DNA of 55,121 nucleotides from an uncultured Erysipelotrichaceae bacterium (GCA_947167125.1 CAMVGT010000009.1:1-55121); one strand, 5' to 3'. Positions 8,633-16,798 are shown, numbered from the stretch's first letter. The notes: generated from the letters alone by a model not told the origin. Translations and numbers: made by a program.

Positions 8633-8938
8633 ATGAAGAGAATACTGCTTCTCTGCGGAGCCGGAATCTCTACTGGAATGCTTGTTCAGAAACTGGAAGA
8701 GGCCGGAGAAAAGCTTGGTAAATCAGAATATGAGTTTGAGGCGACAACCATCGAACAGGCGGACATCTATGTACCGAAGGCGGATGTGGTCCTGGTTGCG
8801 CCGCAGATCAAATTCCAGCTTGGTTCGCTGCAGCGGAAATATCCGGATGCGAAGTTCTCTGTGATGGACATGCATATGTTCGGCATGGTGGACGGCGAAG
8901 CGATTATCGAGCTCGCAGAACGTACAATTGAAGGATAA
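8633..8938 (+). CDS. PTS lactose/cellobiose-type IIB component, orphan
   Basis: 101 residues, the full size of a single-domain IIB of the lactose/cellobiose family. The phosphorylated cysteine is in the P-loop LLCGAGISTGML, followed by the family's VLVAPQIKFQ region. GGGGG Shine-Dalgarno 8 nt upstream. IIB passes phosphate from IIA to the incoming sugar at IIC, yet no IIA or IIC gene lies on either side, and the gene has its own promoter and terminator. It may serve IIC partners elsewhere or act as a regulatory phosphocarrier. Confidence 0.93.
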   Translation: MKRILLLCGAGISTGMLVQKLEEAGEKLGKSEYEFEATTIEQADIYVPKADVVLVAPQIKFQLGSLQRKYPDAKFSVMDMHMFGMVDGEAIIELAERTIEG

Positions 8939-8940
8939 GG

Positions 8941-8967
8941 GAAACGGAGAAATCCGTTTCTTTTTTT
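8941..8967 (+). terminator. Intrinsic terminator of the PTS IIB gene
   Basis: GAAACGGA (8941-8948), GAAA tetraloop, TCCGTTTC (8953-8960), then seven T. Confidence 0.95.
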
Positions 8968-9037
8968 GACATCCGGCCGGATCTGTATTTTGAAATTGAA
9001 GAACATGTATCGGATAATGCATTTATTCCCGCGATCG

Positions 9038-9045
9038 TGTAAACT
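9038..9045 (+). promoter_or_regulatory. -10 box six bases before a start codon
   Basis: TGTAAACT ends at 9045, and the ATG of the next gene begins at 9052. A start site at the usual distance would coincide with the ATG, giving a leaderless mRNA. No Shine-Dalgarno is present. The -35 is not recognisable. Confidence 0.35.
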
Positions 9046-9051
9046 GGAATT

Positions 9052-9468
9052 ATGGCAATCGATATTGAAAAAGAAAAAGCCGAAGCGATCAACGCGGCGA
9101 ATGATGCCCTGTATTATCTCGGCAGGGCGGACGAAATACTGAATAAGGCAAGGAACTGGGGAATTGCGGATATCATGGGCGGCGGCATGTTAATCACTGC
9201 TGTCAAAAGACAGCGCATGCGCGAAGCCTCTGAAGAAATCAACCGTGCCCGGGCAGCGCTCAATCAGCTGAATGAAGAACTGCTGGATCTGAACAATTAT
9301 TTTACGCTGGATATCGGACTGGATGACTTCCTGAGCGCGGCGGATTATATTTTCGACAATTTCTTTACCGATATGATGTCACAGAGCCGCATCAACACCG
9401 CCCGCAGGCAGGTGCAGGATGCGATTGCTCAGGTGGAAGGAATACTGGACGCCCTTGCCGGACTTTAA
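9052..9468 (+). CDS. Conserved helical protein of unknown function
   Basis: 138 residues, almost entirely predicted alpha-helix with heptad-like spacing in residues 1-35, 55-80 and 105-137, and a glycine-rich hinge IADIMGGGMLITAVKRQRM in the middle. No signal peptide or membrane segment is evident. I do not recognise a function. It reads through to 18 nt before the patatin-like gene and may form an operon with it and the NUDIX gene. No Shine-Dalgarno precedes the ATG, and a -10-like box lies only 6 nt upstream. Confidence 0.8.
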   Translation: MAIDIEKEKAEAINAANDALYYLGRADEILNKARNWGIADIMGGGMLITAVKRQRMREASEEINRARAALNQLNEELLDLNNYFTLDIGLDDFLSAADYIFDNFFTDMMSQSRINTARRQVQDAIAQVEGILDALAGL

Positions 9469-9485
9469 GAACGGGGGGCTTTTTT

Positions 9486-10352
9486 ATGATCGGTGTGATT
9501 GATGTCGGCGGCGGACTGCGCGGAGCATACGGGGCCGGCGTACTGGACAGATGCCTTCATGAAGGCATTCATTTTCATTATGGAATCGGCGTATCGGCAG
9601 GCAGCGCGAATCTGGCAAATTATTTCGCGGACCAGCCGGGAAGATGCTACAGCTTCTACTGCGATTACGCATTCCGAAAACAGTACATGTCGGTTCAGAA
9701 TCTGATTGAAAAGCACAGCTATATCGATATGGACTATGTGTATTCAACACTGTCGGATGAAGACGGGGAATATCCGCTGGATTACGATACCATTCTCAAA
9801 AGCAGGGCAAATCTGACAGTCGTCGCGACCAATGCTTTAAACGGACTGCCCGTCTATTTTTCCAATGAGGATATGTCGCGCAATCATTATGATATTTTCA
9901 AGGCAAGCTGTTCGGTTCCGGTGATCAACCGCGCCTATGAGGTCAACGGCATTCCCTGCTATGACGGGGGAATGAGCGATCCGATTCCGTTTGAAAAGGC
10001 ATTTGATGACGGATGTGATTATGTCATTGTGATTCTGACAAGACCGGCTGACTATTACCGCAGTCCGAAGAAGGATCATCTGATCGCTGAAATTCTCAGA
10101 CACGAATACCCGATGGCTGCCTCCGCCATGACTTCAAGAGCGGAAATCTACAACCGGCAGCTGCGCGCCGCCCATGATCTTGAAGAAGAAGGAAAGCTTC
10201 TGATTGTGGCGCCGGACAATATCGAAGGCATGTCAACACTTTCCAAAGACCGCGACGCGATCCGGGATCTCTATGCCAAAGGATATGAAGACGGCAGCCG
10301 GACCATTCCGTTTGTACAAAAGATCGCCGCAAATCCGCAAAATGGTTTATGA
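9486..10352 (+). CDS. Patatin-like phospholipase (RssA/YjjU-like)
   Basis: 288 residues. The Ser-Asp dyad of the patatin fold is intact: oxyanion glycine loop DVGGGLRGAYGAG (near 6-18), nucleophile in GVSAGS (near 37-42) and catalytic Asp in the DGGMSDPIP motif (near 159-167). Intracellular lipid acyl hydrolase; no signal peptide. A GGGGGG Shine-Dalgarno precedes the ATG. The last codons run into the NUDIX gene, so the two are coupled. Confidence 0.93.
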   Translation: MIGVIDVGGGLRGAYGAGVLDRCLHEGIHFHYGIGVSAGSANLANYFADQPGRCYSFYCDYAFRKQYMSVQNLIEKHSYIDMDYVYSTLSDEDGEYPLDYDTILKSRANLTVVATNALNGLPVYFSNEDMSRNHYDIFKASCSVPVINRAYEVNGIPCYDGGMSDPIPFEKAFDDGCDYVIVILTRPADYYRSPKKDHLIAEILRHEYPMAASAMTSRAEIYNRQLRAAHDLEEEGKLLIVAPDNIEGMSTLSKDRDAIRDLYAKGYEDGSRTIPFVQKIAANPQNGL

Positions 10353-10359
10353 TTCTTGC

Positions 10360-10929
10360 ATGAACTTAACTGAAGAACTGGAAGACTATATTCCTTTTAA
10401 TGAACAGGAAGAAAAAGACAGGGATCTGATTCTGCATCTGCTGAAAACACAGCCTGCAATCTATACCCGCGAAAACCGCACTGTCCATATGACAGCCTCC
10501 GCATGGGTTGTATCAAAAGACAGAAAACAGGTTCTGATGGCATATCACAATCTGTATCATTCCTGGGCATGGCTTGGCGGCCATTGCGATGGCGATGAAG
10601 ATATGCTGAATGTGGCAATTAAGGAAGTCAAAGAAGAAAGCGGACTCACGGAAGTAAAGCCGGTCAGCGAAAAAATCTATTCCCTTGAGGTTCTGACCGT
10701 TGACGGTCATATCAAGCATGGCGAATATGTATCCAGCCATCTGCATCTGAATGTGACCTATCTTCTGGAAGCGGACAGCACGCTTCCTGTCCATAACAAA
10801 CCGGATGAGAATAAAGCTGTGGCGTGGTTTCCTCTGGAAGAAGTTTATGAAAGATCCACAGAGCCATGGTTTGTGGAGCGGATTTACAAAAAACTGAATC
10901 AGAAGCTGGATTCATTCACAACTGATTAA
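10360..10929 (+). CDS. NUDIX hydrolase
   Basis: 189 residues if started at ATG 10360; an in-frame ATG at 10342, which overlaps the patatin stop, is an equal alternative because neither has a good Shine-Dalgarno, and translation is probably coupled. The NUDIX box reads G-HCDGD-E-DMLNVAI-KEVKEESGL, matching Gx5Ex7REUxEExGU except that Lys replaces the Arg. The family cleaves nucleoside-diphosphate-X compounds with Mg2+. The N-terminal LEDYIPFNEQEEKDR is typical of a Bacillota subfamily whose substrate I do not know. Confidence 0.9.
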   Translation: MNLTEELEDYIPFNEQEEKDRDLILHLLKTQPAIYTRENRTVHMTASAWVVSKDRKQVLMAYHNLYHSWAWLGGHCDGDEDMLNVAIKEVKEESGLTEVKPVSEKIYSLEVLTVDGHIKHGEYVSSHLHLNVTYLLEADSTLPVHNKPDENKAVAWFPLEEVYERSTEPWFVERIYKKLNQKLDSFTTD

Positions 10930-10943
10930 AAATGCAAGGATGG

Positions 10944-10967
10944 GGAAGACGGAGTTCTTCCTTTTTT
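10944..10967 (+). terminator. Intrinsic terminator after the NUDIX gene
   Basis: GGAAGA (10944-10949) pairs with TCTTCC (10956-10961), followed by six T. The stem is short but the U-tract is strong. Confidence 0.8.
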
Positions 10968-10975
10968 GCTAGAAT
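10967..10975 (+). promoter_or_regulatory. Extended -10 immediately before the radical SAM gene
   Basis: TGCTAGAAT is an extended -10 (TGnTAnAAT). The ATG follows after six bases at 10982, which predicts a leaderless or nearly leaderless transcript. No -35 or Shine-Dalgarno is apparent, and the box abuts the T-run of the previous terminator. Confidence 0.45.
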
Positions 10976-10981
10976 CAAGGT

Positions 10982-11932
10982 ATGGAACGGTATCTATCAT
11001 TTTCTGACTGGTGCAAAAATACATACGGAAGAAAACTGTACCGCTGTGCGCTGGATGCGGGAATGACATGCCCGAACAGGGACGGCACAATTGATGAGCG
11101 GGGATGTATTTTCTGTCTGGGCGGTTCCGGTGATTTCGCTGTGAAATACAATGGCCAGCCGATGAAAAAAGAAGATCTCATCTTCAATCATCAGGATGCA
11201 GAGCCCGGCGACTATATCGCTTATTTCCAGTCTTTCACAAATACCTACGCGCCGATCAGCCGTCTGCGGTTTCTCTTTGAACATGCACTGGATGATCCGA
11301 TGTTTGCCGGAATATCCGTCGCGACAAGACCTGACTGCATAAGCGAAGAAACCGGTGAACTGTTTGCGGAACTTAAGAAGAAACATCCTGACAGGCTGAT
11401 TATGGTGGAACTGGGACTGCAGAGCATGCACGAATCAAGCGCGGTATGGATGCGGCGCGGCTATCCGCTTTCCGTTTTTGAACAGTCGCTTTCCATCCTG
11501 AAAAAAGCAGGCGTGAATATTGTCGTTCATGTGATTATCGGTCTTCCCTTTGAAACACCGGAAAAGATCTATGCAACAATTGAATATCTGAACCGGTGCG
11601 GAATTGACGGCATCAAGCTGCAGCTGCTTCATTATTTGGAAGGAACGGATCTCGGTCTTCTTTATCAATGGGATCCGGAAATGTACCGGCCGCTCGAGCT
11701 CAATGAATACTGTGAAATTGTCTGCGAATGCATTGCCCGTCTTGATCCTTCCGTTGTGATCCACCGCTTAACCGGTGACGGCAACCGTGAGGCATTGCTT
11801 GCGCCGCTATGGAGCACAGACAAAAAAAGAGTGCTGAATACAATCCGCCATGAACTAAAGGTGAAAAACATCACGCAGGGATGCAGGAGGAATCATGAAT
11901 CAGAAAGAAATTCTGGAACTGCTGGATCATGA
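10982..11932 (+). CDS. TIGR01212-family radical SAM protein (YhcC-like)
   Basis: 316 residues. The N-terminus carries the family's cysteine cluster CPNRDGTIDERGCIFC, with spacing unlike the usual CxxxCxxC but typical for the YhcC group, then GGSGDF and the core motifs TRPDC and VELGLQS. The family is cytosolic, binds 4Fe-4S and SAM, and its substrate is not established as far as I know. The 3' end overlaps the next gene by 38 nt, so the two are co-translated. Confidence 0.9.
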   Translation: MERYLSFSDWCKNTYGRKLYRCALDAGMTCPNRDGTIDERGCIFCLGGSGDFAVKYNGQPMKKEDLIFNHQDAEPGDYIAYFQSFTNTYAPISRLRFLFEHALDDPMFAGISVATRPDCISEETGELFAELKKKHPDRLIMVELGLQSMHESSAVWMRRGYPLSVFEQSLSILKKAGVNIVVHVIIGLPFETPEKIYATIEYLNRCGIDGIKLQLLHYLEGTDLGLLYQWDPEMYRPLELNEYCEIVCECIARLDPSVVIHRLTGDGNREALLAPLWSTDKKRVLNTIRHELKVKNITQGCRRNHESERNSGTAGS

Positions 11933-12389
11933 AGGAATTCCGTATACATATTTTGAGCATCCTGCAGTTTACACAATGGAAGAGATGCGGCTGCTGAATC
12001 TTCCTGACAGCGAATGCGTGGCTGTGAATCTGTTTCTCAGAGATGATAAGAAAAGATATTATTATCTTGTGACAATGAGCGGCAGACATAAAACAGATCT
12101 TAAAAGCATGCGCCATATTCTCGGCACAAGACCGCTCTCATTCGCTTCCGAAAATGATCTGCGTAAAATTCTCGGCATTGAAAAAGGGAATGTGACGCCG
12201 CTTGCTGCAGTCAATGATACAGACAGCAGATGCGAAACAATTATCGACATCCGTTTTCAGAACCGTAAGATCGGAATCCATCCGATGGTCAATACGGCAA
12301 TGGTGTTTATGAACGGCACCGATCTCTTTAATCTTCTGCAGCGCGCCGGTCACAATGTGCGCTGGGCAGCGTTCGAACAGATCATGTAA
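11895..12389 (+). CDS. YbaK/ProX-type aminoacyl-tRNA deacylase
   Basis: 164 residues. YbaK/EbsC-like domain with FEHPAVYTMEEM at the start, KDDKKRYYYLVTMSGRHKTDL-like strand with the catalytic-site lysine region, and GxVTPLAAVNDT near residues 98-110. The freestanding ProX/PrdX group removes Ala mischarged on tRNA-Pro in trans. A good Shine-Dalgarno (AGGAGG, 11885-11890) lies inside the end of the upstream radical SAM gene, fixing the start. Confidence 0.88.
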   Translation: MNQKEILELLDHEGIPYTYFEHPAVYTMEEMRLLNLPDSECVAVNLFLRDDKKRYYYLVTMSGRHKTDLKSMRHILGTRPLSFASENDLRKILGIEKGNVTPLAAVNDTDSRCETIIDIRFQNRKIGIHPMVNTAMVFMNGTDLFNLLQRAGHNVRWAAFEQIM

Positions 12390-12427
12390 GCATGGTCAAA
12401 ACATTATGAAGCATCAGTTGATATGAG

Positions 12428-12433
12428 TATAAT
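12428..12433 (+). promoter_or_regulatory. -10 box of the aldo/keto reductase gene
   Basis: A perfect TATAAT 31 nt before the ATG, with AGGAGG at 12451-12456. The -35 region (around 12405-12410, TATGAA-like) is weak. Confidence 0.55.
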
Positions 12434-12464
12434 CTGATTACAAAAAAGTGAGGAGGATAATCGG

Positions 12465-13589
12465 ATGAAGGAGTATTTTGGAACACAGATGCCGAAACTC
12501 GGTTTCGGTATGATGAGACTTCCGAAAAAGGAAAACGGTTCCTTTGATGTGGAACAGGTCAAGACAATGGTTGATCGTTTCTTTGAGGCAGGACTCAGAT
12601 ACTTTGATACAGCCTATGTTTATCAGGGATCGGAAGAAGTTGTAAAGCAGGCGCTGGTTGAGCGCTATCCCCGCGAAAGCTATTTCCTGGCCACAAAACT
12701 GAATGCCGGTACATGGGCGGCAGCGGATGAGGAAGCTGCCAAGAAACAGCTGGAAATCTCTCTTGAACGTACAGGCGCCGGATATTTTGATTTCTATCTT
12801 CTGCATGCATTAAGCAAGGACAACATCGGCAATTACGATAAATACGGAATCTGGGATTTTGTCAAAGACGCAAAGGAAAAGGGACTGATCAGACATTACG
12901 GTTTCTCATTCCATGATTCCGCTGATGTGCTGGATCAGCTGCTGACAGAACATCCGGATGCGGAATTTGTCCAGCTTCAGATCAACTATGCGGACTGGGA
13001 GGATCCGATTGTCCAGTCGCGCAAAGTCTATGAAGTATGCGTGAAGCACAACAAGCCGGTTGTTGTTATGGAACCGGTCAAAGGCGGCACGCTCGCAATT
13101 CCGCCGAAGGAAGTTTCCGATCTTTTCAAAGCTGAAAATCCGGACACTTCCTGCGCATCCTGGGCAATCCGCTTTGCGGCAAGCCTGGAACAGGTCATGG
13201 TTGTACTTTCCGGTATGTCCTCGATTGAACAGATGGAAGACAACATTTCCTATATGAAGGAATTCAGACCGCTGGATGAAAAAGAACGCGGTGTGATTCA
13301 TAAAGCACAGGAGATTCTTGACGCAATTCCGCAGATCAAGTGCACATCCTGCCATTACTGCACAAACGGATGCCCGATGCAGATCAATATTCCGGACATC
13401 TTCAAGGCAATGAACCGGAATCTGATTTTCGGCCAGATGGAAGCAGCACAGCGCGGCTATGCCAACGCCGTAAAGAACGGCGGAAAAGCTTCCGAATGTA
13501 TCCATTGTCTGCAGTGCGAGGACGCGTGCCCTCAGCATATCGAAATTACATCCTGGCTGGAAAGAGCAGCCGCTGAACTGGAAAGGTAA
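12465..13589 (+). CDS. Aldo/keto reductase with C-terminal 2x4Fe-4S ferredoxin-like domain
   Basis: 374 residues. The AKR catalytic tetrad is intact: Asp48, Tyr53, Lys78, His114. The last 90 residues carry two CxxCxxCxxxC clusters (CTSCHYCTNGCP and CIHCLQCEDACP), enough for two 4Fe-4S centres. This architecture is frequent in anaerobes; the clusters may shuttle electrons to the flavin- or NAD-linked site. The physiological carbonyl is unknown. AGGAGG Shine-Dalgarno. larC follows after 11 nt and may be co-transcribed. Confidence 0.93.
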   Translation: MKEYFGTQMPKLGFGMMRLPKKENGSFDVEQVKTMVDRFFEAGLRYFDTAYVYQGSEEVVKQALVERYPRESYFLATKLNAGTWAAADEEAAKKQLEISLERTGAGYFDFYLLHALSKDNIGNYDKYGIWDFVKDAKEKGLIRHYGFSFHDSADVLDQLLTEHPDAEFVQLQINYADWEDPIVQSRKVYEVCVKHNKPVVVMEPVKGGTLAIPPKEVSDLFKAENPDTSCASWAIRFAASLEQVMVVLSGMSSIEQMEDNISYMKEFRPLDEKERGVIHKAQEILDAIPQIKCTSCHYCTNGCPMQINIPDIFKAMNRNLIFGQMEAAQRGYANAVKNGGKASECIHCLQCEDACPQHIEITSWLERAAAELER

Positions 13590-13600
13590 CCTATAGCCAA

Positions 13601-14905
13601 ATGAAAACACTTTATCTTGAATGCAATATGGGCGCAGCCGGCGATATGCTGATGGGAGCTCTGAGCGAACTGACCGATCAGCAGGCGTTCATTGACAAAA
13701 TGAACAGCCTGAATATTCCCGGCATGACCCTTTCCGCATCTGAATCTGTCAAATGCGGAATCAAGGGCACCCATATGTCAGTTGTGATCGATGGTGAAGA
13801 AGAGATCAGCGATGATCTGAGTCATGAACATCATCACCACCATGACGATGATGAGGAACACGATCACGATCACGAACATCATCATCACCATGACGATGAT
13901 GAAGACGATCGCGAGCATGAACACCATCATCATGACCATGATCATGATCACGGACACCACCACCATCACACATCCCTGGCGGATATTGAAAAAATGGTCG
14001 CCGGATTCAATGTGTCGGAAAAAGTCAGAAGCGATGTTCTTGCGGTTTACCGTCTGATTGCGGAAGCTGAAAGCAATGCGCATAACCAGCCGGTTGATCA
14101 GATTCACTTCCATGAAGTCGGCAGTATTGACGCGGTGACGGATGTGACCGGTGTCTGTGTGCTGATGGAAATGATCGGCGCTGATCAGATCATTGCGTCT
14201 CCTGTTGCGACAGGAAGCGGATTTGTCAGATGCGCGCACGGAATCCTTCCGGTTCCCGCTCCTGCAACAGAATTTATTCTCAGAGGCGTTCCGAGCTGGG
14301 CAGGAAGAGAAAAGGGTGAGCTCTGCACACCGACAGGCGCTGCTCTTCTGAAGCATTTTGCGTCTAAATTTGAACCGATGCCGGTGATGGCAGTGGAAAA
14401 GACCGGCTACGGCATGGGCACAAAGGACTTTGCGACAGCCAACTGCGTCCGCGCTTTCCTCGGCGAAACACAGACAGAATCCACCGTGAAGGAACTGGTA
14501 TGCAATCTGGATGATGAATCACCCGAAGCGATCGGATTCGCAATGGAACAGCTGTTTGCGGCAGGAGCTCTTGATGTTTATGTGACACCGGTTCAGATGA
14601 AAAAGAACCGTCCGGGCATTGTATTCACGTGCATGTGCCGCGGAAGTGATAAAGAAAAGATGATGGAACTGATGTTCCGCCATCTGACAACACTGGGCAT
14701 CCGCGAATATACATGCGAAAGACATGCACTCAGAAGATCTGAGAAGGTTCTGGATACTTCGTTTGGAAAAGTCAGAATCAAGCGTTCTGAAGGATATGGA
14801 ACAGTCAGGGAAAAACTGGAATATGAAGACCTGGCTGCGATTGCGCGTGAAAAGGGCATGGGCATTGAAGAAGTCCGTGCACAGATCAAAAAGGAAATTG
14901 GATAA
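13601..14905 (+). CDS. larC: LarC, nickel-pincer cofactor cyclometallase, with His-rich insert
   Basis: 434 residues in one uninterrupted frame. N-terminus LYLECNMGAAGDMLMGAL, central DQIHFHEVGSIDAVTDV and the GELCTPTGAALLKHF motif are family hallmarks. LarC inserts nickel into pyridinium-3,5-bisthiocarboxylate mononucleotide, the last step of NPN cofactor synthesis for LarA-type racemases. Residues 75-123 hold 27 histidines mixed with Asp/Glu, a probable nickel store or delivery loop that is unusually long. In Lactiplantibacillus the gene is split by a programmed frameshift; here it is fused. larA, larB and larE are not in the window. Ten nt separate it from the amidohydrolase gene. Confidence 0.94.
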   Translation: MKTLYLECNMGAAGDMLMGALSELTDQQAFIDKMNSLNIPGMTLSASESVKCGIKGTHMSVVIDGEEEISDDLSHEHHHHHDDDEEHDHDHEHHHHHDDDEDDREHEHHHHDHDHDHGHHHHHTSLADIEKMVAGFNVSEKVRSDVLAVYRLIAEAESNAHNQPVDQIHFHEVGSIDAVTDVTGVCVLMEMIGADQIIASPVATGSGFVRCAHGILPVPAPATEFILRGVPSWAGREKGELCTPTGAALLKHFASKFEPMPVMAVEKTGYGMGTKDFATANCVRAFLGETQTESTVKELVCNLDDESPEAIGFAMEQLFAAGALDVYVTPVQMKKNRPGIVFTCMCRGSDKEKMMELMFRHLTTLGIREYTCERHALRRSEKVLDTSFGKVRIKRSEGYGTVREKLEYEDLAAIAREKGMGIEEVRAQIKKEIG

Positions 14906-14914
14906 AGATTTGTT

Positions 14915-16054
14915 ATGACAGTTATCAGAAACGGATTGATCTTTGATGCAGTGAACAAAGATCCGTATCGCGCGGATATTCTGATCCGTGAAGGCAAGAT
15001 CGCTGCGATCGGAAATGACTTTTCCGATACGGATGTCATTGATGCGGCAGGCAGAAATGTCTATCCCGGATTTGTGGAGGCGCACTGCCATTTAGGACTT
15101 GATGGCTATGGCATCGGCGTGGAAGGAAAAGACTACAACGAACTGGGTGATATCTGCACCCCGCAGATGCGGGCAATTGATTCGTTCAATCCGTTTGATC
15201 CTTCCGTCGGATTTGCATTGAAAGGCGGAGTCACATCCGTCGCAACCGGTCAGGGAAGCTCCAACGCGATCGGCGGTACATGGATTGCGGTGAAAACAAG
15301 CGGTGTCAGTGTTGATGAAATGCTGATTAAGGATCCGGTTGCCATGAAGTGCGCTCTTGGTGAAAATCCGAAGAGATGCTACAGGGAAAAAGGAAACTCA
15401 GCCCGTATGTCGACTGCTTCCGTGATCCGCAATATGCTGTTTACTGCCATGGACTATATGGCAAGAAAAGAAGCTGCCGGGGATGACATCAGCCGCAGGC
15501 CGAAATTCGATCATAAATGCGAAGCGATGATTCCCGTTCTGAAAAAGCAGATTCCCTTAAAGATTCATGCCCATCAGGCAAATGATATTCTGACCGCTGT
15601 CAGGATTGCCCGTGAATTTGATCTGAAGATGACTCTGGAACATGTAACAGAAGGCCATCTGATTGCCGATCAGCTTGCCGGCGCAAAGGAATATATGCTT
15701 GCGGTAGGTCCGACCATGACGCATGCGTCCAAGTTCGAACTGCAGAACAAGACATTTGAAACACCAGGTATTCTTGCAAAGAAGGGATGCCATGTTTCAA
15801 TCATCACCGATTCTCCTGTCATTGAGCAGGAATATCTGCCGCTGTGCGCAGGGCTTGCGGTAAAGAGCGGAATGGATCCGTTCGACGCCCTGAAAGCAAT
15901 CACAATCAACGCGGCTGAACATGTCGGAATTGCGGACCGTGTCGGTTCCATTGAAGTCGGAAAAGACGCCGATATCGTCATCGAAAACGGTTCATGCTTT
16001 GACAGCATGTCTGAAATTGAAGCAGTGCTGATTGACGGAAAAAGAGTCCTTTAA
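14915..16054 (+). CDS. Amidohydrolase (imidazolonepropionase-like), metal-dependent
   Basis: 379 residues. Composite amidohydrolase fold with the metal motif EAHCHLG (near 54-60), HAHQ (near 216-219), the LEHVTEGH strand (near 239-246) and the catalytic Asp in ITDSPV (near 299-304). N- and C-terminal beta segments (DILIREGKIAAIG, VGKDADIVI) complete the urease-like sandwich. The substrate, probably a cyclic amide, is unknown. No clear Shine-Dalgarno, so translation is probably coupled to larC 10 nt upstream; nothing biochemical links the two. Confidence 0.9.
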   Translation: MTVIRNGLIFDAVNKDPYRADILIREGKIAAIGNDFSDTDVIDAAGRNVYPGFVEAHCHLGLDGYGIGVEGKDYNELGDICTPQMRAIDSFNPFDPSVGFALKGGVTSVATGQGSSNAIGGTWIAVKTSGVSVDEMLIKDPVAMKCALGENPKRCYREKGNSARMSTASVIRNMLFTAMDYMARKEAAGDDISRRPKFDHKCEAMIPVLKKQIPLKIHAHQANDILTAVRIAREFDLKMTLEHVTEGHLIADQLAGAKEYMLAVGPTMTHASKFELQNKTFETPGILAKKGCHVSIITDSPVIEQEYLPLCAGLAVKSGMDPFDALKAITINAAEHVGIADRVGSIEVGKDADIVIENGSCFDSMSEIEAVLIDGKRVL

Positions 16055-16077
16055 ACAGTTATCATACACAGATGAGT

Positions 16078-16106
16078 AAGGAGCTGAAACAAACGGCTCC
16101 TTTTCT
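16078..16106 (+). terminator. Intrinsic terminator after the amidohydrolase gene
   Basis: AAGGAGC (16078-16084) pairs with GCTCCTT (16096-16102), followed by TTCTT. Confidence 0.75.
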
Positions 16107-16153
16107 TACATTTGGGGAAGTTGTATGATATATGTGTATCTGGGAGTATCTCT

Positions 16154-16618
16154 ATGCCTGAATTAATCAGACCTGAGCTCAATGAGCTTTCCTTCCTGAG
16201 CAAAATGCTCGGAAGCAGACGGACGATGGATTGGTGCGGAAGTACTATATCTTTTCCAAAAGATAAATGGGCAGATTTCTATAAGGAATATGTTGAAGCT
16301 GATCCGAAGGATAAATTCTTCCGGCTCATTTACTGTCCCGGCTGCAACGATTTCGTCGGTGCTGTCTGCTATCAGTGGAATCAGGAATTCAGCCGATATG
16401 ATCTCGGACTGCTGATTGACGCGGGTAGAAGATTCTGCGGATACGGAAGATGGGCGCTTGAGGCAATCAAGAAAACAGCGGCCAAATCCGGAATTTCCTC
16501 TTTGTGGGTAACGATTCAGAAAAACAATACCGCCATTGATTTCCTGGAAAAGTATGGCTTTGTGAAGGAAAAGGAAGACGGGGAGATCCTGCTGGAATAC
16601 TGCGAATTAAGCGCGTGA
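16154..16618 (+). CDS. GNAT-family N-acetyltransferase
   Basis: 154 residues from ATG 16154, chosen because GGGAG (16142-16146) is well placed; an upstream TTG at 16112 would give 14 extra residues but lacks a ribosome binding site. The acetyl-CoA loop is seen as DAGRRFCGYGRWALEAI (V/I-x-x-x-x-x-G-x-G pattern), followed by the NNTAIDFLEKYGFVKE strand typical of GNAT proteins. The acceptor is unknown. -10 TATGAT at 16124-16129. A small membrane protein gene follows after 8 nt. Confidence 0.88.
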   Translation: MPELIRPELNELSFLSKMLGSRRTMDWCGSTISFPKDKWADFYKEYVEADPKDKFFRLIYCPGCNDFVGAVCYQWNQEFSRYDLGLLIDAGRRFCGYGRWALEAIKKTAAKSGISSLWVTIQKNNTAIDFLEKYGFVKEKEDGEILLEYCELSA

Positions 16619-16626
16619 GGCAGTGT

Positions 16627-16794
16627 ATGGGAGATTTTTACAGAGAAAAGAAGCCGCATAAACGGAAAAAGGATACAGGTCTTGCGGTCATGATCGGTGT
16701 GATTGTCCTGACGGTTGTTATCGTCATGTTCTTTATCTTTATCATCGTACCGCTGCTGATGGACAATTGGTGGGCATGGCTCAGCGGTCAATAA
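16627..16794 (+). CDS. Small single-span membrane protein (55 residues)
   Basis: A 55-residue frame with a basic N-terminus (MGDFYREKKPHKRKKD), one long hydrophobic segment (residues about 19-44) and the end DNWWAWLSGQ. GAGG (16617-16620), which overlaps the GNAT stop, is a Shine-Dalgarno at 6-nt spacing, and a terminator follows the stop by a few bases. Those flanks support a real gene coupled to the GNAT. The topology suggests N-in with a positively charged cytoplasmic tail. Function unknown. Confidence 0.75.
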   Translation: MGDFYREKKPHKRKKDTGLAVMIGVIVLTVVIVMFFIFIIVPLLMDNWWAWLSGQ

Positions 16795-16798
16795 AAAC

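Noticed and set aside
13824-13975. His-codon repeats in larC taken as a possible CRISPR or tandem repeat
   Set aside because: The repetition follows the CAT/CAC and GAT/GAC codons of an in-frame His/Asp insert; units are irregular and coding.
13778-14356. 192-residue antisense frame over larC with a Met/Ile/Val-rich stretch
   Set aside because: The stretch is the complement of the His/Asp codons of the LarC insert, not a membrane protein.
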